Origin: CAZSCF01 sp964605365
Lineage (GTDB): Bacteria > Patescibacteriota > Minisyncoccia > Moranbacterales > UBA2206
Reading direction: 5' to 3'
DNA: 14,614 nucleotides
Assembly: GCA_964605365.1 (NCBI GenBank)
Contig: CAZSCF010000018.1
Coordinates: forward strand, 1 to 14,614
How positions within the stretch are numbered: position 1 is the first letter of the stretch; every line of letters begins with the position of its first letter. The translations under genes and the position numbers were made by a program. Below, in pieces: positions 1-6,665 of the stretch. The notes under the pieces were generated by a model, which was not told the origin of the DNA, ran no database searches, and saw only the letters and a program-made list of their open reading frames with translations.

Positions 1-2
1 AG

Positions 3-596
3 AATATTATTACCATTGAAGATCCGATAGAATATATTTATGAGCAGGATAAATGCATAATTAATCAAAGGGAAGTTTTTCAGGATACCAGTTCTTTCGG
101 TACGGCGTTGCAGGCGGTTTTCAGGGAAGATGCCAACGTTGTTCTTGTTGGCGAAATGAGAGATTTGGAAACTATTGCAACGGCTATCACGGCGGCTGAA
201 ACCGGACATTTGATTTTTGCAACGCTTCATACCAATGATGCTGCACAAACAGTGGATAGAATTATTGATGTTTTTCCATCGCACCAGCAAAATCAAATCA
301 GAGCGCAGTTAGCCAACTCTCTTCTGGGCGTTTTCTCACAAAGGCTGGTTGAGGGCATTGATGGAGGCAGGATTCCAGCTTTTGAAATAATGATCAAAAA
401 TAACGCCGTGGCCAATTTGATTCGGGAAGGAAAAAATTATCAGATAGACAATGTTATAGAGACAAGTTCCGATCAAAATATGGTTTCTTTGGATAAATCA
501 TTGGCTGATTTGGTAAAGAGAGGATTGGTAACTGCCGAAGCGGCAGAAGTTTATGCCAAGGATCAGAAGAACTTTAGAAATTTTTTAAGTGATTGA
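3..596 (+). CDS. pilT: Type IV pilus retraction ATPase PilT (3' part; 5' end outside window)
   Basis: Hexameric AAA+/secretion ATPase that powers pilus retraction at the cytoplasmic side of the inner membrane. The window opens inside the gene: reading from base 3, the first residues are NIITIEDPIEY, the Asp box that follows Walker A, so the GKS/GKT P-loop lies upstream. Visible next are the QREV segment, Walker B with the PilT-type GEMRDLETI, and the His box TGHLIFATLHT. The segment AVANLIREGK corresponds to the AIRNLIRE motif known to be needed for retraction, which favours PilT over the extension ATPase PilB. The C-terminal LDKSLADLVKRG stretch is also PilT-like. The stop is TGA at 594-596. 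pilC follows after 118 bp with its own promoter. By family knowledge pilB may lie upstream, but that is not seen. Confidence 0.93.
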   Translation, partial: NIITIEDPIEYIYEQDKCIINQREVFQDTSSFGTALQAVFREDANVVLVGEMRDLETIATAITAAETGHLIFATLHTNDAAQTVDRIIDVFPSHQQNQIRAQLANSLLGVFSQRLVEGIDGGRIPAFEIMIKNNAVANLIREGKNYQIDNVIETSSDQNMVSLDKSLADLVKRGLVTAEAAEVYAKDQKNFRNFLSD

Positions 597-619
597 AATT
601 TTATCAGAAAAAATTACTT

Positions 620-647
620 TTGTGTTTTATTAATTTTTTGCTATAAT
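620..647 (+). promoter_or_regulatory. Promoter for pilC (extended -10)
   Basis: TTGTGT at 620-625, a 16-bp spacer, then TATAAT at 642-647 preceded by TG at 639-640 (extended -10, TGCTATAAT). It would start transcription near 654, giving pilC a leader of about 60 nt. It lies in the AT-rich gap after pilT, so pilC need not depend on readthrough from pilT. A second, weaker TATATT (702-707) sits 7 nt before the pilC ATG and could give a near-leaderless message, but it has no clear -35. Confidence 0.6.
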
Positions 648-714
648 TAACTCATACTAAAAAATATTTTTTCAAGTTTTAAGTTTTTAGGCTCGAAAAG
701 ATATATTTGTAAAA

Positions 715-1929
715 ATGAAATTTTTTTTCAAAGCCAAAAATAAAAGTGGCTTACTCAAAGAGGGAACCATTGAAGCTGTCAATAGGGATGCAGCAGTCGA
801 AGTTTTACAAAAAAATGAACTTTTTCCAATTCTTCTTAGTGAGGAAAATGAGCAGGGTTTGTGGTTGAGAAATTTTTTAAAATATTTCGATAGCATTTCC
901 AATAAGGAGCTTATGCTTTTTTTCAGGCAACTGGCTATTCTTATCGAAGCCAAGGTGCCTATTATTAGCGCGCTTAAGGCTATTGAGGGACAGAGCGAAA
1001 ACGGTTATTTCAAAACAGTTCTTGAGGGGATAATCAATGATATTCAAGACGGGCTGCCTTTTTCTGATGCGCTGCAAAAAAATAAAAACGTTTTTTCCGA
1101 TTTAATGATTAACGTCATTAAGTCAGGCGAAGCTTCGGGAAATTTGCGAAAATCTGTCGAATATGTAGCGGATAATATTGAAAAAAATTACGCTCTTAAC
1201 AGCAAAGTAAAATCGGCGCTTATGTATCCGATGATTATTATGATAGTTTTTTTCATTATCGGTTTTATAGTGATTACCTTTGTTGTTCCGAAACTGGTTA
1301 TTGTCATTAAAGATTCCGGAGTAGAAAATATTCCATGGTATACCAAAGCGGTTATTTCAATGAGTGATTTTATGTCCAGTTTTTGGTGGTCAATCCTGAT
1401 TGTTTTGATTGGTATTGTTGGAGGGTTTTTGTATTATATCAAAACTGAAGATGGGAAAAAAGAATGGGATCACATAAAATTGAATTTGCCGATTGTGGGA
1501 AATATCTTTAGGAATTTATACATTTCACGTTTTGCGGACAATTTTGCTGTTCTTCTGGCAGGAGGCATTCCTATCATTCGCGCCATAACTCTTGTCAGTT
1601 CCATTATTAATAACTCGATTTATCAAGCGTTGTTTTTGAAAGTGGCGGATGAAGTAAAAATCGGGGGATCAATGAGCAGGATATTGGAAAAATCCGAATA
1701 TATTCCACCGATTGTTTCACAAATGATCAGAATCGGAGAAGAATCCGGACAAATTGATATGGTTTTAGGTCATGTGGCCAAATATTACGAAAGCGAAACC
1801 GATATGGCAGCCAAAAATTTGGCAACGCTAATTGAGCCGGTAATTATGGTTATAATCGGTATAGGGGTGGGAGTTTTGGTGTTTTCAATTTTAATGCCGA
1901 TTTACAACATCGCCGGGCAGATAAATTAA
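715..1929 (+). CDS. pilC: Type IV pilus inner-membrane platform protein PilC (GspF family)
   Basis: Polytopic inner-membrane platform that couples the PilB/PilT motors to pilin insertion and removal. The 404-residue length is typical. Two T2SSF repeats are visible. Repeat 1 (about 65-190) starts with ELMLFFRQLAILIEAKVPII and has GLPFSDAL. Repeat 2 (about 268-395) has the matching FADNFAVLLAGGIPIIRA and RIGEESGQIDMVL. Membrane segments lie near residues 169-194, 222-242 and 373-400, the usual three. The start ATG opens a normal N-terminus for the family (MKFFFKAKNKSGLLKEGTIE); no clear Shine-Dalgarno sequence precedes it. It lies between pilT and the first pilin, as expected for a pilus assembly cluster. 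Confidence 0.95.
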   Translation: MKFFFKAKNKSGLLKEGTIEAVNRDAAVEVLQKNELFPILLSEENEQGLWLRNFLKYFDSISNKELMLFFRQLAILIEAKVPIISALKAIEGQSENGYFKTVLEGIINDIQDGLPFSDALQKNKNVFSDLMINVIKSGEASGNLRKSVEYVADNIEKNYALNSKVKSALMYPMIIMIVFFIIGFIVITFVVPKLVIVIKDSGVENIPWYTKAVISMSDFMSSFWWSILIVLIGIVGGFLYYIKTEDGKKEWDHIKLNLPIVGNIFRNLYISRFADNFAVLLAGGIPIIRAITLVSSIINNSIYQALFLKVADEVKIGGSMSRILEKSEYIPPIVSQMIRIGEESGQIDMVLGHVAKYYESETDMAAKNLATLIEPVIMVIIGIGVGVLVFSILMPIYNIAGQIN

Positions 1930-1930
1930 A

Positions 1931-1951
1931 AAAGTCTAAAGTCTAAAGTCT
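1931..1951 (+). repeat. Heptanucleotide tandem repeat (AAAGTCT x3)
   Basis: Three exact, uninterrupted copies of AAAGTCT start one base after the pilC stop codon. The same 7-bp periodicity recurs with other units inside ligA (10134-10161, 10528-10555, 11454-11474, 11518-11531). Heptamer tandem repeats (STRR sequences) are known from cyanobacteria; whether these arise by a similar process is inference. Confidence 0.8.
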
Positions 1952-1972
1952 AAAAAACAAATTTATAGGTCA

Positions 1973-2047
1973 TGTCATCCCGGACTTGATCCGGGATCTA
2001 ATCCTTTTTGCTAACCAATGAGATCCTGAAACAAGTTCAGGATGACA
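1973..2047. repeat. MITE-like inverted repeat element A (paired hairpins)
   Basis: A 75-bp element begins TGTCATCC and ends GGATGACA. It consists of two inverted copies of one unit, and each unit is itself a perfect 8-bp hairpin with a 5-nt loop. The left hairpin is ATCCCGGA-CTTGA-TCCGGGAT (1977-1997). The right hairpin is ATCCTGAA-ACAAG-TTCAGGAT (2023-2043). The same architecture occurs at 12345-12410. It encodes no protein and lies between pilC and the first pilin. Repeats with this core occur in many bacterial genomes (general knowledge); the mobilising enzyme is not in this window. Confidence 0.85.
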
Positions 2048-2058
2048 ATAAATAGAAA

Positions 2059-2101
2059 GGCTGGACTTCTCTCGACCAAAACGGCCGGAAGAAGTCCAAC
2101 C
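2059..2101 (+). other. Imperfect hairpin in the region upstream of the first pilin
   Basis: A 19-nt left arm (2059-2077) pairs with 2083-2101 around the loop AAAAC, with a few mismatches or wobbles; the uninterrupted core is TGGACTTCT/AGAAGTCCA. The end of the left arm, TCGACC (2072-2077), can instead pair with GGTCGA (2111-2116), so two mutually exclusive folds are possible. It starts 12 bases after element A and ends about 90 bases before the pilin start. It may be leader RNA structure, mRNA protection or another repeat; no function can be assigned. Confidence 0.5.
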
Positions 2102-2180
2102 TCAAGAAGAGGTCGAAAAAAACTGGATAAAAATAAAAAACAAACGAAGAAAATTTTTAATCTTCCGTTGATATATGAAA

Positions 2181-2187
2181 GGAGGTG
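2181..2187 (+). promoter_or_regulatory. Strong Shine-Dalgarno site for pilin 1
   Basis: GGAGGTG lies with GGAGG 6 nt before ATG 2192. Most other genes here have no recognisable Shine-Dalgarno sequence, so this near-perfect site suggests high translation, as expected for a major pilin. It also fixes the start codon. Confidence 0.85.
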
Positions 2188-2191
2188 TAAT

Positions 2192-2596
2192 ATGACAAAA
2201 AACAAAAAAGGTTTTACGCTGGTAGAGCTTTTGATCGTTATCGCCATCATTGGTATTTTGGCGGCGACAGTTATGGTTTCTTTGGGTAATGCCAGAAAAA
2301 AGGCTAGAGTTGCTTCGGCCCAGGCTTCTATGTCATCGACTCTTCCTGCAATATTTTTATGTTTTGACGCAGGATCTAACTTAGTCGCTGCCGCCAATGG
2401 AGGCAATATATGTGCGAATGCTACTGCTGTTCCTGACCGGTGGCCTGATTTTAGCTCTTCAGGCTTAACAAGTTGGACTTGGGGGACGACAACCTCTAAT
2501 TATCAAAATTTTGAATTTAGTTTTAGTGCAACTAGTACTCCTGATAGTGGAAATGTAGTATGTAATAGTACAACTAATGCCTGTAGGCAAAATTAG
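2192..2596 (+). CDS. Type IV pilin, major-type (pilin 1)
   Basis: A 134-residue prepilin. A short basic leader (MTKNKKG) is followed by cleavage site G7|F8 and the hydrophobic helix FTLVELLIVIAIIGILAAT, with Glu at mature position 5. PilD at 5745-6590 would process it, and the helix would pack in the fibre core. Cysteines lie at 57, 74, 124 and 131; the last two form a C-x6-C pair at the C-terminus, like the disulfide loop of many pilins. N-x-S/T sequences occur at 76-78 and 125-127, and the C-terminal half is rich in Ser/Thr. The ATG at 2192 is chosen because GGAGG (2181-2185) sits 6 nt before it, the best ribosome binding site in the window. An in-frame ATG at 2042 lies inside repeat element A and would add 50 residues before the leader, so it is rejected. 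A strong terminator follows the gene. Confidence 0.95.
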   Translation: MTKNKKGFTLVELLIVIAIIGILAATVMVSLGNARKKARVASAQASMSSTLPAIFLCFDAGSNLVAAANGGNICANATAVPDRWPDFSSSGLTSWTWGTTTSNYQNFEFSFSATSTPDSGNVVCNSTTNACRQN

Positions 2597-2622
2597 TCTA
2601 TAAATATGAATTAGTTATAGTT

Positions 2623-2684
2623 AAAACTGTTTCAGTCCTATCTTTCAAAATAGGACTGAACAGTTTTAGTTAGAAAATTTTTTT
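2623..2684 (+). terminator. Rho-independent terminator after pilin 1
   Basis: The left arm 2623-2641 pairs with 2650-2667 over 18 bp with one bulged T and an 8-nt loop. The stem carries CAGTCCTAT/ATAGGACTG. It is followed by an AT-rich stretch ending in seven T (2678-2684). It lies 27 bp after the pilin stop and just before the promoter of the next gene, separating the abundant pilin message from the glycosyltransferase. The T-run begins 10 nt after the stem, so it is slightly non-canonical. Confidence 0.75.
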
Positions 2685-2698
2685 CCAAAGAAGGTTAT

Positions 2699-2707
2699 TG
2701 CTATAAA
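2699..2707 (+). promoter_or_regulatory. Extended -10 promoter for the family 2 glycosyltransferase
   Basis: TGCTATAAA ends 10 nt before ATG 2718, so the transcript would begin only about 3-4 nt before the start codon, nearly leaderless. The -35 region (2679-2684) is a T-run rather than TTGACA, so the call rests on the extended -10, its match to the TGCTATAAT boxes before pilC and ligA, and its position after a terminator. Confidence 0.5.
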
Positions 2708-2717
2708 GATGTAATTT

Positions 2718-3437
2718 ATGGATGTTGTTTTAAGGGTCAGCATTGTTATCCCAATTTATAATGAAATAAAAACTATCGAAAAAATCATAGATTTGGTGGA
2801 AAAAGCCAACATTTTTGGTTTAGAAAAGGAAATAATTCTAGTGGATGATGGCAGCAACGATGGGACGAGAGAAAAATTGAAAAAATACGAAGATAAACAC
2901 AAAGTGATTTATAATACAAGAAATTTTGGGAAAGGTTTTTCTTTGCGTCAAGGATTTAAAGAAGCTGTCGGCGATGTAGTTATTATTCAAGATGCGGATT
3001 TGGAATATAATCCAGATGAATATGAATTTTTAATTCGACCCATAATTGAGAATAAAGCCGATGTCGTCTATGGGTCGCGCTTTTTAGGCGGTGGACCTCA
3101 CAGAGTTCTTTATTTTTGGCATTTTGTCGGTAATAAGTTTTTAACAACTTTATCGAATATGTTTACAAATCTAAACCTGACCGATATGGAAACTTGTTCT
3201 AAGGTTTTTAGAGCGGAGATAATCAAAGAAATTCTTCCTGGCTTAAAATCCGACAGGTTTGGTTTTGAACCGGAAATTACGGCTAAAGTGGCCAAATTAT
3301 CTAAAAAAAGAAATTGTCGCATATATGAAGTCGGTATTTCTTACGATGGAAGAACTTATGAAGAGGGGAAAAAGATTTCCTGGAGAGATGGAATTGAAGC
3401 AATTTTTTGTATAATTAAATTTAACCTGTTCGGATAA
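2718..3437 (+). CDS. Family 2 glycosyltransferase, polyprenyl-phosphate hexosyltransferase type
   Basis: A 239-residue GT-A fold enzyme that probably transfers a hexose from a nucleotide sugar to a lipid carrier phosphate at the inner face of the membrane. Visible are VSIVIPIYNE at the N-terminus, the nucleotide-binding VDDGSNDGT (D43, D44), the metal-binding QDADLEYNPDEY (D92-A-D94), the GSRF segment (119-122) and the acceptor-side TDMETCSKVFR. These fit the dolichol-phosphate mannose synthase (DPM1)-like group. The C-terminus RTYEEGKKISWRDG also fits, and there is no added membrane domain. It has its own promoter and is followed after 34 bp by a large GT-C-like membrane protein, a likely partner that would use the lipid-linked sugar. 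The exact sugar cannot be told. Confidence 0.85.
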   Translation: MDVVLRVSIVIPIYNEIKTIEKIIDLVEKANIFGLEKEIILVDDGSNDGTREKLKKYEDKHKVIYNTRNFGKGFSLRQGFKEAVGDVVIIQDADLEYNPDEYEFLIRPIIENKADVVYGSRFLGGGPHRVLYFWHFVGNKFLTTLSNMFTNLNLTDMETCSKVFRAEIIKEILPGLKSDRFGFEPEITAKVAKLSKKRNCRIYEVGISYDGRTYEEGKKISWRDGIEAIFCIIKFNLFG

Positions 3438-3471
3438 TTTAAAATTAATAAATCTATGGCATGCAACTAGT

Positions 3472-5172
3472 ATGAAGGTTGAATTTTTTATAAAATCAAT
3501 CAAAGATGCTTATGCACAGAATGAATATTTGAAAGTTTGTACTGTTTTTTTGCTGTTTTTCTTTTCATTTGTCTTGGCCTATTTTTCGATCAATCAAGTA
3601 GTGACATTGGACGATCATTTTTTTCATTTTAGGTTTGCTGAAATGATAAGAGATAATGGCTTTGGGGTTTTTAAGGATTTCCATTGGCTTTATTTTTCTA
3701 AAATATCTGAGGGGCAATACCTTATATATTATAACTTTCTCTTCTATGTAATTTTAATTCCTTTTACTTATATTCAGCCATTGGTTTTGAGCATTAAGTT
3801 GTATGGAGCTTTGTTTGCTGCAATATCCTTCTCTTCTATCTATTTTTTCTTGTTGAAAATAAAGGAAAAAAATTCTTTCTTATGGACGATTTTGATTTTT
3901 TCCTTATTCAACATTTCCGGAGTATTTAGATTTTTTTTAAGCAGGCCATATACTTTTTCGCCAATACTCTTGCTTTTAGAATTATATTTATTATATAAAC
4001 GTAAATATGGTTGGGTTTTTGCGACATCTTTCGTTTATCTTTTTTGGCATAGCGCGACTTTTTATATGCCACTAGCTATTGCTGGCGTTTATTTTCTTTT
4101 CGAAAATCTTTATACGGGGAAATATAATTGGAAGAATATTTTATATTCTGGATGCGGGGTTGCTTTGGCAGTTATTTTGGTTTTATTTTTTTCTCCCGGA
4201 TTTGGTTATTTTATTTATGATGGCGCATTTGGTATCTTTAAGGATGTAATTCTTGGTAATAAAGTTAATATAGCGGAAGGAGTAGAACTGTATCCGTTAG
4301 AGTCAATAGATTATATAAAGACAAATATTCCGCTGTTTATTCTTTTTGTTTTTGCGATTTCTTTTGAAATAGTTAATTATATTCAAGAGAAAAAAGAAAA
4401 GGTCAACCTTTCCGCTTTAGGCCAAAGAAGGATTTTAAGAGGATCTTTATTTTTTATCAGCCTGGTATTTTTTGTCGGATCTCTTGGAATATCGCGCAGA
4501 TTGGGAGATTATTTTATAATTTTTGGGGCAGTTTATATAGTGGTGGCCTTAAATCAACTGATTGCATATTTGACAATTAACAACAATATCTTTAGAAAAA
4601 TATTATTTTCCAGCTTAACTGTTATTATTGTGTATCTTTTTGGAACGAATATATTTTTTATATATGAAAAAATTTCAACCAATGAACCATATAATTCTAT
4701 TGAAGGGACGGCTCTGTGGCTAAAAAATAATGTACCATCCAAAGAGATTGTGTTCAACACAACTTGGAATTTTTTTCCACGACTTTTTTATTATAATCCG
4801 AATAATTATTATATTGCTGGCATTGAGCCTAAATTTTTGTATGATTATAGCCCGGAATTGTATTGGTCTTGGCGCAATATATCAGAAAAGGGCTATGTTT
4901 GTGTTAAGGAAAATTGTGATGATTTAGAACAAGCCCAAGGAATTATGAAAGCCAGCTTAAATGTAGACAAGAGAAAGGCATGGTATAATGTTGAAGGAAA
5001 TATCGTTGCGGATTACATTACAGATAAATTTAACAGTCACTTTATTGTTACCTCAAGAGAATTTAGCAGATTTAATGATCTGATGGATAATAGTAATCGT
5101 TTTGAAAGAGTTTTTACAGACAATATCTATAAAACATTTTTTGTATACAAAATTAATTCTAAAAATAATTAA
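3472..5172 (+). CDS. Large membrane protein, putative GT-C fold glycosyltransferase
   Basis: A 566-residue polytopic membrane protein. About ten hydrophobic segments cover residues 24-396, and a soluble C-terminal domain covers about 397-566. The first extracytoplasmic loop carries TLDDHFFHFRFAEMIRDNG (D47, D48, H49, H52), which resembles the acidic loop of GT-C enzymes such as STT3/PglB-type oligosaccharyltransferases. The C-terminal domain has FNTTWNFFPRLFYYNPNNYY (from residue 428), a pattern I recall from uncharacterised CPR membrane proteins; the STT3 WWDYG motif is not present. GT-C enzymes take a sugar from a polyprenyl-phosphate carrier and transfer it outside the membrane, which fits the upstream family 2 enzyme. 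Its place between two pilins suggests pilin or surface glycosylation. The acceptor is unknown. The start ATG has no clear Shine-Dalgarno sequence. Confidence 0.6.
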   Translation: MKVEFFIKSIKDAYAQNEYLKVCTVFLLFFFSFVLAYFSINQVVTLDDHFFHFRFAEMIRDNGFGVFKDFHWLYFSKISEGQYLIYYNFLFYVILIPFTYIQPLVLSIKLYGALFAAISFSSIYFFLLKIKEKNSFLWTILIFSLFNISGVFRFFLSRPYTFSPILLLLELYLLYKRKYGWVFATSFVYLFWHSATFYMPLAIAGVYFLFENLYTGKYNWKNILYSGCGVALAVILVLFFSPGFGYFIYDGAFGIFKDVILGNKVNIAEGVELYPLESIDYIKTNIPLFILFVFAISFEIVNYIQEKKEKVNLSALGQRRILRGSLFFISLVFFVGSLGISRRLGDYFIIFGAVYIVVALNQLIAYLTINNNIFRKILFSSLTVIIVYLFGTNIFFIYEKISTNEPYNSIEGTALWLKNNVPSKEIVFNTTWNFFPRLFYYNPNNYYIAGIEPKFLYDYSPELYWSWRNISEKGYVCVKENCDDLEQAQGIMKASLNVDKRKAWYNVEGNIVADYITDKFNSHFIVTSREFSRFNDLMDNSNRFERVFTDNIYKTFFVYKINSKNN

Positions 5173-5206
5173 AGTTTGCCTGAAGACAATACTAAATTAA
5201 GAGCTT

Positions 5207-5233
5207 TTGCTTATTTGGATATTGTTGTATAAT
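5207..5233 (+). promoter_or_regulatory. Possible promoter for pilin 2
   Basis: TATAAT at 5228-5233 with a weak TTGCTT at 5207-5212 and a short 15-bp spacer, in the gap after the GT-C-like gene. It would give pilin 2 a leader of about 58 nt. The -10 is perfect but the -35 and spacing are poor. Confidence 0.4.
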
Positions 5234-5297
5234 ATAACAAAGAATCAACGCGGATGTTTTAACGAAAATTATTAATTAAATTTTTATTAAAAACAAA

Positions 5298-5723
5298 ATG
5301 AAACAAAACAAAAAAGGCTTTACGCTGATTGAGTTGCTTATTGTAATCGCCATCATTGGAATTTTGGCGGCGACTGTTATGGTGCGATTGCAAAGCGCAA
5401 AAGATAAGGCGCAAGAAGCTTCGGTTAAGGCGAGTTCAAAGAATGTGCTGGGTATTTTGGCTGAATGTAAAAATGATGCCGGGGAAGCCAGCGCAACGGC
5501 TCCAGCCAGCGATGGCACTGCAATTATTTGTTGTGAGAGTGATACTTGCGAGACGGCCAAAGCCGGTTATGAAGACAGATTATGGCCGGATGTTTCTACG
5601 AAGCTTGGTTATTCGTATGCCAATATCTCCGGTACTGTCGATGGGGGAGATTATTCTTTCCAACTCACAAAAGACGGACAAAATACGGTTATTTGTTCAA
5701 TGACAAAAAATAATTGCGAGTAA
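5298..5723 (+). CDS. Type IV pilin, major-type (pilin 2)
   Basis: A 141-residue prepilin with cleavage site G7|F8 and Glu at mature position 5. Its first 29 residues match pilin 1 at 26 positions. The rest diverges but keeps a common plan: a Cys at residue 57, a DR(L)WPD segment (93-98, compare DRWPD in pilin 1), and a C-terminal C-x6-C pair (133, 140). It has three further cysteines (78, 79, 84) and one N-x-S site (109-111). It is probably a paralogue that replaces or mixes with pilin 1 in the fibre. No clear Shine-Dalgarno sequence precedes the ATG, in contrast to pilin 1. pilD begins 21 bp downstream. Confidence 0.93.
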   Translation: MKQNKKGFTLIELLIVIAIIGILAATVMVRLQSAKDKAQEASVKASSKNVLGILAECKNDAGEASATAPASDGTAIICCESDTCETAKAGYEDRLWPDVSTKLGYSYANISGTVDGGDYSFQLTKDGQNTVICSMTKNNCE

Positions 5724-5744
5724 TTATTTGTCTTTAAGGAAAGA

Positions 5745-6590
5745 GTGGCGCAATCGGAATGTCTCAAAAATTTTAATTGTTGTGAATTTATGTTGTTTAT
5801 TTTCTTTATTTCTGGTCTTATTGTAGGAAGCTTTTTGAATGTGGTGGCTTATCGTTTGAAATTAGCTGAAAGTTTTTTGATTGGGCGATCATATTGTCCG
5901 CATTGCAAAAAAAATATTCGTTGGTATGACAATGTTCCTGTTTTAAGCTTTATCATTTTGCGTTTCAGGTGCCGAGATTGCAAGGAAAAAATATCTTGGC
6001 AATATCCGCTAATAGAGCTTTTTACCGGAGTTTTATTTGCTTTGGTAGGATATATTTTTTTCTCTCTAAACGATACGACAACTTGGGCGTTAACCATTTA
6101 TTATTTGAGTATCGTGAGTTTTTTGATGGTTATCTTCGTATACGACTTATTGTATATGGAAATTCCCGGTCTTGTTCTTTGGGTAGCTCTGGGGGTTTCA
6201 GTGGCGTTTAATCTATTTTTTGACTGGAGTAAAAATGGAACAATAAACAATGTTACTGATTATGCAGTTTTTTCCGGAACACTGGCCGGTTTCATAGCTT
6301 TTATATTTTTCTTCTTGATGGTGGCGATTTCCAAGGAAAAATGGATGGGCATGGGAGATGCGCAGTTGGTTATTTTATTAGGTCTTATTTGCGGTTGGCC
6401 GCAAATTTTGTTGGCACTGATGCTTTCTTTCGCGTTCGGTGCTATAATAGGAGTATCTTTGGTGTTTTTCAAAAAGAAAAAAATGAATAGTCAAATTCCG
6501 TTCGCGCCATTTTTAATTGTCGGAACATTCGTTACGATCTTTTTCTATGAAAAAATAGTTGATTGGTATTTTGGACTTTTGAGATTTTAG
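5745..6590 (+). CDS. pilD: Prepilin peptidase / N-methyltransferase PilD
   Basis: Inner-membrane aspartyl protease that cuts prepilin leaders after Gly and usually methylates the new N-terminus. In the 281-residue reading, GLIVGSFLNVVAYRL near residues 24-38 opens the N-terminal domain. Two CxxC pairs (C51/C54 in YCPHC, C76/C79 in RCRDC) form the zinc site. The two catalytic aspartates are D134 (VYDLLYMEIP) and D205 (GMGDAQL, the GxGD motif). IPFAPFLIVG near the end is also typical. The GTG at 5745 is kept because AAGGA (5736-5740) lies 4 nt before it. ATG 5790 would give the more usual N-terminus (MLFIFFISGLIVGSF) but has no Shine-Dalgarno sequence, so the first 15 residues are uncertain. 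Its substrates are all around it. Confidence 0.95.
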   Translation: MAQSECLKNFNCCEFMLFIFFISGLIVGSFLNVVAYRLKLAESFLIGRSYCPHCKKNIRWYDNVPVLSFIILRFRCRDCKEKISWQYPLIELFTGVLFALVGYIFFSLNDTTTWALTIYYLSIVSFLMVIFVYDLLYMEIPGLVLWVALGVSVAFNLFFDWSKNGTINNVTDYAVFSGTLAGFIAFIFFFLMVAISKEKWMGMGDAQLVILLGLICGWPQILLALMLSFAFGAIIGVSLVFFKKKKMNSQIPFAPFLIVGTFVTIFFYEKIVDWYFGLLRF

Positions 6591-6665
6591 AACGGACAAA
6601 ATCAGGCATGTTATTTCAAATAAGCTTATCGGTTGCGGAGAATCGGAATGTCAATTTAAAAAGTT

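Noticed and set aside
594..596. Alternative genetic code with TGA read as an amino acid
   Set aside because: TGA ends pilT and the 13924-14469 gene at the expected protein lengths, and no family motif here is interrupted by TGA.
2042..2191. Upstream ATG extending pilin 1 by 50 residues
   Set aside because: This start lies in the right end of repeat element A, the extension crosses a hairpin, and it would bury the prepilin leader. ATG 2192 has a GGAGG site at ideal distance.
2011..2406. Minus-strand open frame opposite pilin 1, and similar minus-strand frames throughout
   Set aside because: They overlap well-identified + strand genes, show no recognisable protein features, and their hydrophobic or Ser-rich composition is what antisense reading of pilin or AT-rich genes gives.
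3394..3415. TTGAAG and TATAAT near the end of the family 2 glycosyltransferase as a promoter for the GT-C-like gene
   Set aside because: The spacer is only 10 bp and the site lies in coding sequence; readthrough from the upstream gene explains expression as well.
5356..5703. Second forward frame inside pilin 2
   Set aside because: It is out of frame with a clear pilin and encodes an Arg/Cys-rich sequence with no family features.
6645..6656. Short match AATCGGAATGTC shared by the regions before pilD (5752-5763) and before the GspH-like gene
   Set aside because: Only about 12 bases match without longer similarity or symmetry; chance is a sufficient explanation.
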